A stretch of DNA of 64,000 nt from Deferribacteres bacterium (GTDB taxonomy: Bacteria; Zhuqueibacterota; Zhuqueibacteria; Zhuqueibacterales; Geothermadaptataceae). Numbering within the stretch: position 1 is the stretch's first letter; each line of letters begins with the position of its first letter. Positions 50,058 to 57,869 of this stretch are shown piece after piece. Below the pieces are notes generated by a model, which had not been told where the DNA came from, did not search any database, and saw only the letters and a list, made by a program, of their open reading frames with translations. The stretch covers positions 372,001-436,000 of the forward strand of contig JACKDE010000005.1 in NCBI GenBank assembly GCA_020633675.1, read 5' to 3'. Both the position numbers and the translations under genes were made by a program.

Positions 50058-51857
50058 CTACAGCTGCCTAACATTTTGCAAGAATTCTTTTAATGTCGAT
50101 TCTATATCACTTAATTGAACAGAACAAATTAAATTGTTCATTGAAATTGGAATTCCAGTTTCTCTTTTAATAGAAAAAAGTAGCTCTTTTACAGCTTCCT
50201 TTCCTGGAACAACTTTAACTAGCTGATCGAAATCATCAATCGCTTCATAATTATTCCGCAATTTCAATGCATCGCTTTCTGCGCTTTGATAGGAATACCC
50301 ATCCTTGTTCAATATTTTTGCTGCCTTGTAAAAATTATCTCTTAAAGTTCTTTCAAATCCAAACTTTGACATTGACAGAATATTTTTTGACATCTTGATA
50401 ATTAAGCTCTCTATTTCTGATATTTTCATATGAAAGCCATGGTTGTTCTTAAGATATCTTTGCACTATTGCGGGCTTCAGCAAAATATTTTCAATCTCGT
50501 GGAATGGCAGCAAAAATAGATTAACATTGCTCTCTTTAGCATGTTTGATAATTTCAGTTTGCCATTGCTGAGGCAACCCATCGGAATCTCTAATAAAATA
50601 CACATCAATGTTTTCGCCAGTAATTTCCTCAAGCGATGTTTTTATTCGAAATGGTATTTTATCATCTTTGCCTTGTGTCGATAAAACGGGTAATGAATGA
50701 AGGCCTTCAAATAGATTGATTCCCATAATTTGATCGATATATTTTAGTATCTTTTTATTTTTGTCCTCGACAAACAATACTTTGCCAATGATACTCGCTT
50801 TTGCACTGAAAAAATTATCGATCCTTGCAGTTATTTCAGCTTCAATATCATTGGATGAATTCAGATAACCAAGTTTTATTTTTTTAGCAGAAACCGGCAC
50901 AATAGATTCGGGGCTAGTCTCTCTAATGATAGCTGTAGAATGAGTAGAAAGAATTACCTGCAAATCTTCTTCTTCACATATTTCCTTTATAACTCTTGCA
51001 ATAGTTCGCTGCAGATTTGGATGCAAATGGGCATCAGGTTCGTCAAGCAAAATCACTTTTGACTTTTCTGAAAATCGATAAATTGGTGTTAGTATCTGCA
51101 GAACTTGAAGAAAGCCACTCCCCGCAGACGACAAATCTAAGTTTATTGTCTTTGAACCAACCCTTTCGTTAAACTCAGCATGAACAAACAAGTCCTTTTC
51201 GCTTTGAAAGTTTACATTTCCAATTTCAAAGTTGAAGTGCTTTTTAACTTTTTCGTACAATCTTTTAAACTTTTCTTCATCTTTTTCATAAATATCGAAA
51301 ATTAGGTTGCGCAGGACTTCACTTACTCGGCCTCTTGTTAGCCTATCCTGGAGCGCAAGAGGAAACAATCTCTCCTCGCTTGATTGAATTCCTACAAAAC
51401 CTGAAATAAATAGTGGTTCGATGTCAATTAAGCTCGGGTAAGAAACAAAATCATTTGCTTTGCTTGCCACTTTCGCAGTATATGCGCCAAACAACGATGT
51501 TATGTTAATTTTATATACATTATCGCTTCTATCTGTAATTTCAATTTTAATAGATGTAACCCCAGCTTTTTGACCACCTCTCATCTGTTTTGCAAAAAAT
51601 AGATCTGCAGGATCTTCAACAAAGAATCCTGGGAGCTGAGTATAAGGTACCCCTTTTTTCCGAAACCTAATGCGATTAGAGTTGCTTTCACATTGAAACA
51701 AATCAGTTGTGCTAATTAAGCGCAAAGCAAGTGCTATAGCTTGTAAAATTGATGTCTTTCCACAGCCATTCTCTCCCATTAGCACTGTCATATCTTTGAG
51801 ATTTAACTCAATTCTTTGAAATTTTTTAAAATTTTCAATCACCAGGTGCTTAATCAT
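50058..51857 (-). CDS. AAA ATPase with OLD/DUF4435-like TOPRIM domain, possible phage-defence gene
   Basis: The 599-residue protein has an SMC/ABC-type ATPase: Walker A GENGCGKTS at 28-36, signature SSAGSGFLQVL near 243-253, Walker B VILLDEPDAHLHP at 268-280, and His in STHS at 304-307. A TOPRIM-like domain follows with Glu364 in LFVEDKNKK, Asp424 and Asp426 in FIRDSDG, and HEIENILL at about 453-460. The last motif is typical of DUF4435-type domains linked to such ATPases. OLD-related proteins act as nucleases and often in anti-phage defence. The gene is clearly AT-rich against its neighbours and stands alone, which suggests horizontal transfer. Confidence 0.88.
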   Translation of the reverse strand: MIKHLVIENFKKFQRIELNLKDMTVLMGENGCGKTSILQAIALALRLISTTDLFQCESNSNRIRFRKKGVPYTQLPGFFVEDPADLFFAKQMRGGQKAGVTSIKIEITDRSDNVYKINITSLFGAYTAKVASKANDFVSYPSLIDIEPLFISGFVGIQSSEERLFPLALQDRLTRGRVSEVLRNLIFDIYEKDEEKFKRLYEKVKKHFNFEIGNVNFQSEKDLFVHAEFNERVGSKTINLDLSSAGSGFLQVLQILTPIYRFSEKSKVILLDEPDAHLHPNLQRTIARVIKEICEEEDLQVILSTHSTAIIRETSPESIVPVSAKKIKLGYLNSSNDIEAEITARIDNFFSAKASIIGKVLFVEDKNKKILKYIDQIMGINLFEGLHSLPVLSTQGKDDKIPFRIKTSLEEITGENIDVYFIRDSDGLPQQWQTEIIKHAKESNVNLFLLPFHEIENILLKPAIVQRYLKNNHGFHMKISEIESLIIKMSKNILSMSKFGFERTLRDNFYKAAKILNKDGYSYQSAESDALKLRNNYEAIDDFDQLVKVVPGKEAVKELLFSIKRETGIPISMNNLICSVQLSDIESTLKEFLQNVRQL

Positions 51858-52000
51858 GGCGTTCCCCTTGTTGTTTAGGCGATCAGATTAGCTTTTATTG
51901 GTAGACTTTAGGTAATACAATAGGCTTTTCGCTAAAAATGCAAACCCACTCCCCAATTTATCCACCCCACCTAAATCCAAAAATTCGCGGCCCTAAAATC

Positions 52001-54091
52001 CTACTTCACCTTCGCTCCTGCTGGTGAGATGGCGCCGGGATCGACCAGGGTGAGGGTGCCGTCGGCGCTTTCGGCGGTGAGCAGCATGCCTTCTGACAGC
52101 TCGCCGCGCAGCTTGACCGGCTTGAGGTTAGCTACAATCACAATTTTTTTGCCCACCAATGTTTCCGGCTCAAAGTGCTGAGCGATGCCGGAGACGATCT
52201 GGCGCTTGTCGAGTCCGGTATCCACTTGCAGCTTCAGCAGCTTGTCCGCGCCTTTGATTTTCTCCGCCGCCAGAATTTCCGCCACCCGCAAATCCACCCG
52301 GTTGAAATCGTCGATGGTGATGGTCGTTGACTGCGACTCGGCAGGACTGGCTTCGCTTTTCGCTTGGTTCATTTTAGCCTCGATTTTTTGCAGTTTGGCG
52401 ATTTCCGGCTCGATTTGCGCATCTTCGATTTTAGTGAACAGAATGTCCGGCTTACCGAAGTGGGTGCCGGCTGTCAGCGGCAGGCTGCCAATGTCCTGCC
52501 AATTTGCCTGGTCAGCGCGGCCGGGGAGCTGAAGGAATTGCCACAATTTCTCGGCGGTAAACGGTAAAATCGGCCCCATCAAAATCGCCAGCGCGTGGGT
52601 GGTTTGCGCGCACAAATGCAGGGTGGTGGCGCATTGCCCGGGCGCATCTTTGCGGGTGCGCCACGGCTCCTTGTCGTTAAAATATTTATTGGCTGCCCGC
52701 GCGAGATCGATAAAGCTGCGGGTGGCGTCTTTGAAGCGAAAATTGTCGATGGCGGCGCCCGTTTGCTCGCGGCTGGCCAGCATCTGCGCGACCAGTTCGT
52801 TGTCCATGGCATCGAGCGGGCCGCATTCCGGCAGGTTGCCATCGAAGTATTTGGTGATGAACGTGAAGGTGCGATTGACGAAATTTCCAAGAATATCCGC
52901 CAGCTCGTTGTTGTGGCGCGCCTGAAATTCCTTCCAGGAAAAATCGGCGTCACGGGTTTCCGGCATGTTGGCCGCCAGGGCATAGCGCAACGAGTCGGCA
53001 TCGAATTTTTGCAGGTAGTCATCCAGCCAGACCGCATAATTGCGGCTGGTTGACAGCTTGTTGCCTTCAAGATTGAGAAACTCGTTGGCTGGCACGTTTT
53101 CCGGCAGCACATAGTCGCCATGCAATTGCAGGATGGCCGGGAAAATCAGGCAGTGAAAAACGATGTTGTCCTTGCCGATAAAGTGAATCAGGGTGGTGTC
53201 CTGATCCTGCCAGTAAGTTTTCCAGCGCTCGGGATCGCCTTGCTGCTCCGCCCATTCTCGGGTGGCGGAGATGTAGCCGATCGGCGCATCAAACCAAACG
53301 TACAGCACCTTGCCGGATACGTCCACACCGATTTTATCGCCGACCTCTTTCGGCACTTTCACGCCCCACGGTTGGTCGCGGGTCATGGCGCGCTCTTTCA
53401 GGCCCTCGGTGAGCCAGCTTTTGATTTGGCCAAGCACATTCGGCTTCCAATCCTGATGATTGGCGAGCCATTTTTCGAGCTCAGGCTGAATGGTGTCCAG
53501 CGGCAGATACCAGTGGGTCGTTTCTTTTTTAACCGGCTCTGTGTCGGTGAGCGCACTTTTCGGATTGATCAAATCATCCGGGCTGAGACTGGTACCACAC
53601 TTTTCGCACTGATCGCCATAGGCTTTGTCGTATCCGCACGATGGACAGGTGCCGTACACAAAGCGATCAGCGAGGAAAAGCCCAGCTTCCGGATCGAAAA
53701 GCTGCTTTTCTTTTCTGAGTACAAAAATATCTTTTTCGGCCAGGTTGCAGAAAAATTCGCGGCTGGTTTCATGGTGCACGGGCGAACTGGTGCGGCCATA
53801 ATAATCGAAACTCATGCCGACGCCTTCAAAGCTGTTTTTGATCATAGCGTGGTAGCGGTCGACGATTTCCTGCGGATCTTTGCCTTCGGCACGGGCACGC
53901 AGCATGATCGGCACACCGTTTTCATCGGAGCCGCAGATGTAGACGACATCGCGTTTTTTCAGGCGACAGTAGCGCACAAAAATGTCGGCGGGCAAATAAG
54001 CGCCGGCAAGGTGGCCGAGATGAATCGGGCCATTCGCGTACGGCAGGGCGCTGGTGACCAGGATGCGTTTGCCTTTTTCCAATGTTGCCAT
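52001..54091 (-). CDS. metG: methionyl-tRNA synthetase
   Basis: The 696-residue enzyme charges tRNA-Met. The HIGH motif is HLGH in GPIHLGHLAGAYLPADIF, the zinc knuckle is CPSCGYDKAYGDQCEKCG, and the KMSKS loop reads KLSTS in LNLEGNKLSTSRNYAVWL. The C-terminal 110 residues form an EMAP-like tRNA-binding domain (FNRVDLRVAEILAAEKIKGA). The start codon overlaps the ricT stop (TAATG), so translation is coupled. Confidence 0.97.
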   Translation of the reverse strand: MATLEKGKRILVTSALPYANGPIHLGHLAGAYLPADIFVRYCRLKKRDVVYICGSDENGVPIMLRARAEGKDPQEIVDRYHAMIKNSFEGVGMSFDYYGRTSSPVHHETSREFFCNLAEKDIFVLRKEKQLFDPEAGLFLADRFVYGTCPSCGYDKAYGDQCEKCGTSLSPDDLINPKSALTDTEPVKKETTHWYLPLDTIQPELEKWLANHQDWKPNVLGQIKSWLTEGLKERAMTRDQPWGVKVPKEVGDKIGVDVSGKVLYVWFDAPIGYISATREWAEQQGDPERWKTYWQDQDTTLIHFIGKDNIVFHCLIFPAILQLHGDYVLPENVPANEFLNLEGNKLSTSRNYAVWLDDYLQKFDADSLRYALAANMPETRDADFSWKEFQARHNNELADILGNFVNRTFTFITKYFDGNLPECGPLDAMDNELVAQMLASREQTGAAIDNFRFKDATRSFIDLARAANKYFNDKEPWRTRKDAPGQCATTLHLCAQTTHALAILMGPILPFTAEKLWQFLQLPGRADQANWQDIGSLPLTAGTHFGKPDILFTKIEDAQIEPEIAKLQKIEAKMNQAKSEASPAESQSTTITIDDFNRVDLRVAEILAAEKIKGADKLLKLQVDTGLDKRQIVSGIAQHFEPETLVGKKIVIVANLKPVKLRGELSEGMLLTAESADGTLTLVDPGAISPAGAKVK

Positions 54092-54963
54092 TACTCGTCG
54101 TTCCCTTTCAGATCTTCCGTGTTGCCGTGGTCGTGGCCGCAGTCATTCTGGCATTTATAGATATTGTCTTTGATGTCAGCGAGCGGCAGGGTTTCGTAGG
54201 TTTGGTCGCCGTGCTTCACCAAAATGGTTTCCTTAAAAATATCGATGCGCTCTACGCGTGCCTTACCTTTGTCGGTTTTGATTTCCTTGGCCAGCTCGGG
54301 ATATTGCTTGATCGCCCAATTGTAAAAATCGCGTTCGTAAATCAGGCAACATTTTAAGCGACCACAAACGCCGGCAAGCTTGTTGGGATTGAGTGGCAAA
54401 TTCTGATCTTTGGCCGCTTGGGTGGTGACAGGTTTGAAGTCGCCGATCCAGGTGGAGCAGCACAGTTGCCGGCCACAGACGCCGTAGCCGCCGAGGTGTT
54501 TGGCTTCATCGCGCACGCCGATCTGCCGCAGCTCGATACGGGTTTTGTATTCGGCCGCCAAATCCTTGACCAATCCACGAAAATCAACCCGCTTGTCTGC
54601 TGTGAAGTAAAAGGTGATTTTATTGCCATCGAACTGGTATTCACAATCGACCAGCTTCATGTTCAGCCTGTGCTTTTCCACCAGTTTCCGGCATTGCTCC
54701 AGCGCCGCTCTTTCGCTGGTCTTGTTTTGGGTGTGACTGATAAAGTCGTTCGGCAGGGACTTTCGGAGCACCTTTTTATGTCTATTGTTTTTTTTGCCTT
54801 TCGATGGCATGTATTCGACATTCAGGTTGTTGACTTTGCCGAAGTCAATGCCCTTTTCCGCTTCGACAACGACATAGTCGCCCACCTTGAACGGGAATTC
54901 CTGCGGGTTGGCGAACACACCGGACCGCCTGCCCTTAAACTTCACTTCGATATATTGTTGCAA
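54091..54963 (-). CDS. ricT: PSP1/RicT (YaaT) family protein
   Basis: From TTG 54963, which has AGAGG six bases before it, the product has 290 residues; a TTG 60 bases upstream lacks a ribosome site. The hallmark is the double cysteine signature CGRQLCCSTWIGDF and VCGRLKCCLIYE, preceded by EVKFKGRRSGVFANPQEFPF. In Bacillus the RicT protein works with RicA and RicF, carries iron-sulphur clusters and affects RNase Y maturation of RNAs. RicA/RicF are not seen here. The order holB-ricT-metG matches the Bacillus holB-yaaT-metS region. Confidence 0.92.
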   Translation of the reverse strand: MQQYIEVKFKGRRSGVFANPQEFPFKVGDYVVVEAEKGIDFGKVNNLNVEYMPSKGKKNNRHKKVLRKSLPNDFISHTQNKTSERAALEQCRKLVEKHRLNMKLVDCEYQFDGNKITFYFTADKRVDFRGLVKDLAAEYKTRIELRQIGVRDEAKHLGGYGVCGRQLCCSTWIGDFKPVTTQAAKDQNLPLNPNKLAGVCGRLKCCLIYERDFYNWAIKQYPELAKEIKTDKGKARVERIDIFKETILVKHGDQTYETLPLADIKDNIYKCQNDCGHDHGNTEDLKGNDE

Positions 54964-55063
54964 GGTTAACCTCTTGTTTTCGGCTGTCTCCCGTCCTGAA
55001 AAACAGGATTCGTGACCTTTCAATTAGATACATTCACGGCTACACGCGGACGGCGTACCGTGC

Positions 55064-56179
55064 TTACGCTGCATGCTGCGCGGAGCGCGCTTGCACGAAC
55101 TGGCGGAGCTTGTTCAGCATAACTGTCAACACCAGGCCAGGTTGCACATAGCGGTTTATCATCTCCACGCTGATTTCTATTTCTCGAATCGCTTGTTGAA
55201 AATCAAAAAGCGGTGCGCGTTCGACGAATCGAGTGATGGTCTCCATTTCATTTTCGTTGGTAACGTGCGCTTTGGCCTGCTCTGCATCGAGATTCAAGAT
55301 CAGCAGGGCATCGCGCAGCCACAGCAGCAAATTTTCCAGAATTTGCTGAATACTGGCTTTGTCATATTTTTGCGCCAATTCAAGCGCAAAAATGGCAGAT
55401 TGTGAAGGCGATTTAAAAGTGGCCCGCATCAATTCCACCGCATGTCCGTTGAGGGCCAGCATGTCCTCGTCGAGTAATTCGAGAGCACGCCGCATGCTGC
55501 CGTTCGCCAGCCTCGCAGCCTGCCTTTTCAGTGTATCATCGTGCCCATCGATGACACGCAGACCGTCTTCGAGATCCGCTACGCCAATTTGATTAAAACG
55601 CAGCATTTGGCAGCGACTGATCACGGTGGGCAAAAGCTGATCAGATCGGTCGGATGTCAGCACAAAATACGTCTGCTCCGGCGGCTCCTCGAGAATCTTG
55701 AGCAGCGAGTTGGTGGCTTCTGCCGTCATACAATGCGCATCAGTGATGACAATGACGCGGCTGCGGCCCTGGTGGCTCTTCAGGCCAAGTTCCCGCTTCA
55801 ATCCGCGCACCGTATCGATTGAAATAGTGGCGTTTGGCCAGGGCTTTTTAAAAGCATACGGTTGCTCTATCATGGAGGCGCGCACTGCCTGCAGGTCCGC
55901 TTCCTTGGCTGATTTAGGATGCGGAAACCAAAACACCAGATTTTGGTGGTTGAGCTCGGCAATATGGCGGCAATCGACGCACTGCTGACAAGGTTGGCTA
56001 CCTTTTTCCGTACCTGTGCAGAGCAGCGCCTTTGCGAATTCCAGAGCCATGGCAGCTTTACCTGTGCCTTCCGCGCCCACAAACAGGTAGGCATGCGAGA
56101 TGCGCCGATGCACAAAAGCGCGGTTCAGGAATGCTTTTGCATGCGGCTGTCCGAGTATGTTGTCAAAAGTGACTGCCAT
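55064..56179 (-). CDS. holB: DNA polymerase III delta-prime subunit
   Basis: The 371-residue clamp-loader subunit has a Walker-A-like GAEGTGKAAMALEFAKALLC, a zinc finger with Cys in CQQCVDC and upstream Cys, and the SRC-type motif LPTVISRCQMLRFN. The lower domains follow to the C-terminus. Delta-prime opens and loads the sliding clamp with gamma/tau and delta. It lies 100 bases upstream of ricT in the same direction. Confidence 0.94.
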   Translation of the reverse strand: MAVTFDNILGQPHAKAFLNRAFVHRRISHAYLFVGAEGTGKAAMALEFAKALLCTGTEKGSQPCQQCVDCRHIAELNHQNLVFWFPHPKSAKEADLQAVRASMIEQPYAFKKPWPNATISIDTVRGLKRELGLKSHQGRSRVIVITDAHCMTAEATNSLLKILEEPPEQTYFVLTSDRSDQLLPTVISRCQMLRFNQIGVADLEDGLRVIDGHDDTLKRQAARLANGSMRRALELLDEDMLALNGHAVELMRATFKSPSQSAIFALELAQKYDKASIQQILENLLLWLRDALLILNLDAEQAKAHVTNENEMETITRFVERAPLFDFQQAIREIEISVEMINRYVQPGLVLTVMLNKLRQFVQARSAQHAA

Positions 56180-56200
56180 AAGGTTCTTGCCTATAAAGCA

Positions 56201-56231
56201 AAAACTCGAGGAAAGCCAAACTTTCCTCGAG
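56201..56231 (-). terminator. rho-independent terminator for the Rho_N gene
   Basis: On the minus strand the perfect stem CTCGAGGAAAG/CTTTCCTCGAG (11 bp, 5-base loop) is followed by TTTTTGCTTT. It ends leftward transcripts from the Rho_N-domain gene before holB. Confidence 0.88.
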
Positions 56232-56332
56232 CAAACTGTTTCTCTTCACGATTGCGGCGCATCGGAAGCATTCGCTACACCTTTACTGGCCGCAAAAAAT
56301 TTCAAAACGTCGCATCAAATGCGATCTTTTCC

Positions 56333-56656
56333 TCACACCATCGCTTTGCGGAGTGTCTTTTTCAAGCGCTTCATTTGCGTGCGAACAGTTTTCAATTGCA
56401 CGTGGTCTTTTGCTTCCAGCGCTTTGTCGCGTTCAACCTTCAATTTTTTAAGACGCGCCTTAATCTGGCCTTTATTGAGCCCTTTGACTTCGTGGTGCTC
56501 ATGCATTTCGACGCCTAGCGCAGTACAAACCGCCTTGAGCAAATCGGCCTTATTCAACTGTGTATAACCTTGCACGGCTTCGTGCTCCAGCCCTTTGGCA
56601 ATTTCCTTCAATTGTGCAACGGTTTTGCTTTTCAAATCTTTGAATGTGTATTCCAT
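56333..56656 (-). CDS. stand-alone Rho N-terminal (SAP-like) domain protein
   Basis: The 107-residue protein has a Rho_N domain at about residues 5-48 (LKSKTVAQLKEIAKGLE, LNKADLLKAVCTALGV) and a basic helical tail (QIKARLKKLKVERDKALE, RTQMKRLKKTLRKAMV). AGGAGAAAAGG precedes ATG 56656. Such small proteins bind nucleic acid. The tail resembles the charged helices of ribosome- or RNA-associated factors. It is expressed as a single gene with its own terminator. Confidence 0.88.
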   Translation of the reverse strand: MEYTFKDLKSKTVAQLKEIAKGLEHEAVQGYTQLNKADLLKAVCTALGVEMHEHHEVKGLNKGQIKARLKKLKVERDKALEAKDHVQLKTVRTQMKRLKKTLRKAMV

Positions 56657-56900
56657 GACCTTTTCTCCTGCGTTTCGTGATCTGCTGTTTTCGATCCCTT
56701 CGAATAAAGCTTTGCGACAAGGGAGTCATGTGAGTTGATCAAGCGATAGATTTGAATTCACTAAAAAGTGTTGAAAAATAGTGACTTTTCTGCGAAATGG
56801 CAAACAGAATTCCCCATCGGCCAATTTGTTGTGAAAATTTGTATTCTTCGGTCGGAAAAATAGCGGTTTTTTTCGGCAAAGTCAAGCTGCGAAGGCTGGG

Positions 56901-57794
56901 CTATTGCGGCAAATAAAAATCCATCAGCAGGTAGTGTACAGCCAGGTTGGCAAAATCGCCCCATTGTGCTGCAAGAGCTCGAATGGCTTCTTCATTTTGC
57001 TTTTGTCCGTCAAAAAAATAGTGCTCGATGGCCTTGCGAACACCTAAATCGCCCGCTGCAATGGCATTTCCGCGCCCGAGATAGCGCCCCAGGTACCAAT
57101 CGACTGTCCATTGCCCAATGCCCCTCAGATGCTTTAACTCATTGGCAATCTCTGCATCAGGGAGGTCGTTGAGTGCAGACAATTGTAACCCACCGCCAAC
57201 GATGGCTTGAGAAAGTGTGATGATGTATTCGGCTTTGCGGGTGGAAAATTGCAGCTCGCGCAGCTCTGCTACGGTAGCTTTCGCCAGCGTCTCCGGCTGC
57301 GGAAAGGCGTGATAAAACTGATCGGCAACCTGCAGCGATTCGCCATAGCGGCGAACCATTCGGCTGCGGACAGCGAAGGCAAATTGCAAATTGATCTGCT
57401 GTGCGGTAATAGAAGTCACCAGCATTTCAAAAGGGGTGGCTGAAAGCGTGGGGCGGGCGCCGCGGTACTTTTGGGCAAGCGGCGCCAATACTTTATGCTC
57501 GCAGGCAAAGGCATAGAAATCATCCAATGGCGCATCAAGTCCTAGGATCTGCCGCGCAATCCGCATAGCTTCTGCCCCGACAGCCGGGCTACCGGTTGCC
57601 GGAAAAATCTCCATCCCGATCCCACTGTTCAACTCTGACAAGCGCAGCAGATACACCCCGCCTTCCGCATGGAAGGCTTTATGAAAAACCTGGCCATCGA
57701 AGAGATTGGCGGCATCCTCGCCAAATGCCATGTAACGCCGCAAGGTCAGGCCGAAATCGATAAGAAAGCCCGGTTTTGTGAGATGAATTGGCAT
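56901..57794 (-). CDS. DNA-3-methyladenine glycosylase II-like (AlkA family)
   Basis: The 297-residue protein belongs to the HhH-GPD superfamily. The helix-hairpin-helix and catalytic block is HLRGIGQWTVDWYLGRYLGR followed by AIAAGDLGVRKA, with the essential Asp in GDLG. The N-terminal half is an AlkA-like beta domain (FLIDFGLTLRRY, GVYLLRLSELNSG). Typical AlkA enzymes remove N3- and N7-alkylated purines. The length is close to E. coli AlkA (282). It is a single gene with no adjacent ada. Confidence 0.92.
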   Translation of the reverse strand: MPIHLTKPGFLIDFGLTLRRYMAFGEDAANLFDGQVFHKAFHAEGGVYLLRLSELNSGIGMEIFPATGSPAVGAEAMRIARQILGLDAPLDDFYAFACEHKVLAPLAQKYRGARPTLSATPFEMLVTSITAQQINLQFAFAVRSRMVRRYGESLQVADQFYHAFPQPETLAKATVAELRELQFSTRKAEYIITLSQAIVGGGLQLSALNDLPDAEIANELKHLRGIGQWTVDWYLGRYLGRGNAIAAGDLGVRKAIEHYFFDGQKQNEEAIRALAAQWGDFANLAVHYLLMDFYLPQ

Positions 57795-57869
57795 GTTTTG
57801 TATCTGGATTAGACCAAACTATGATAAAAGGATAAAGGCGTGGTGCGCCGTGCCCCGGCTGCAAAAGCT

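Noticed and set aside
53120..54160. 346-codon rightward frame opposite metG
   Set aside because: It is antisense to methionyl-tRNA synthetase; the length is explained by the strong codon bias of metG.
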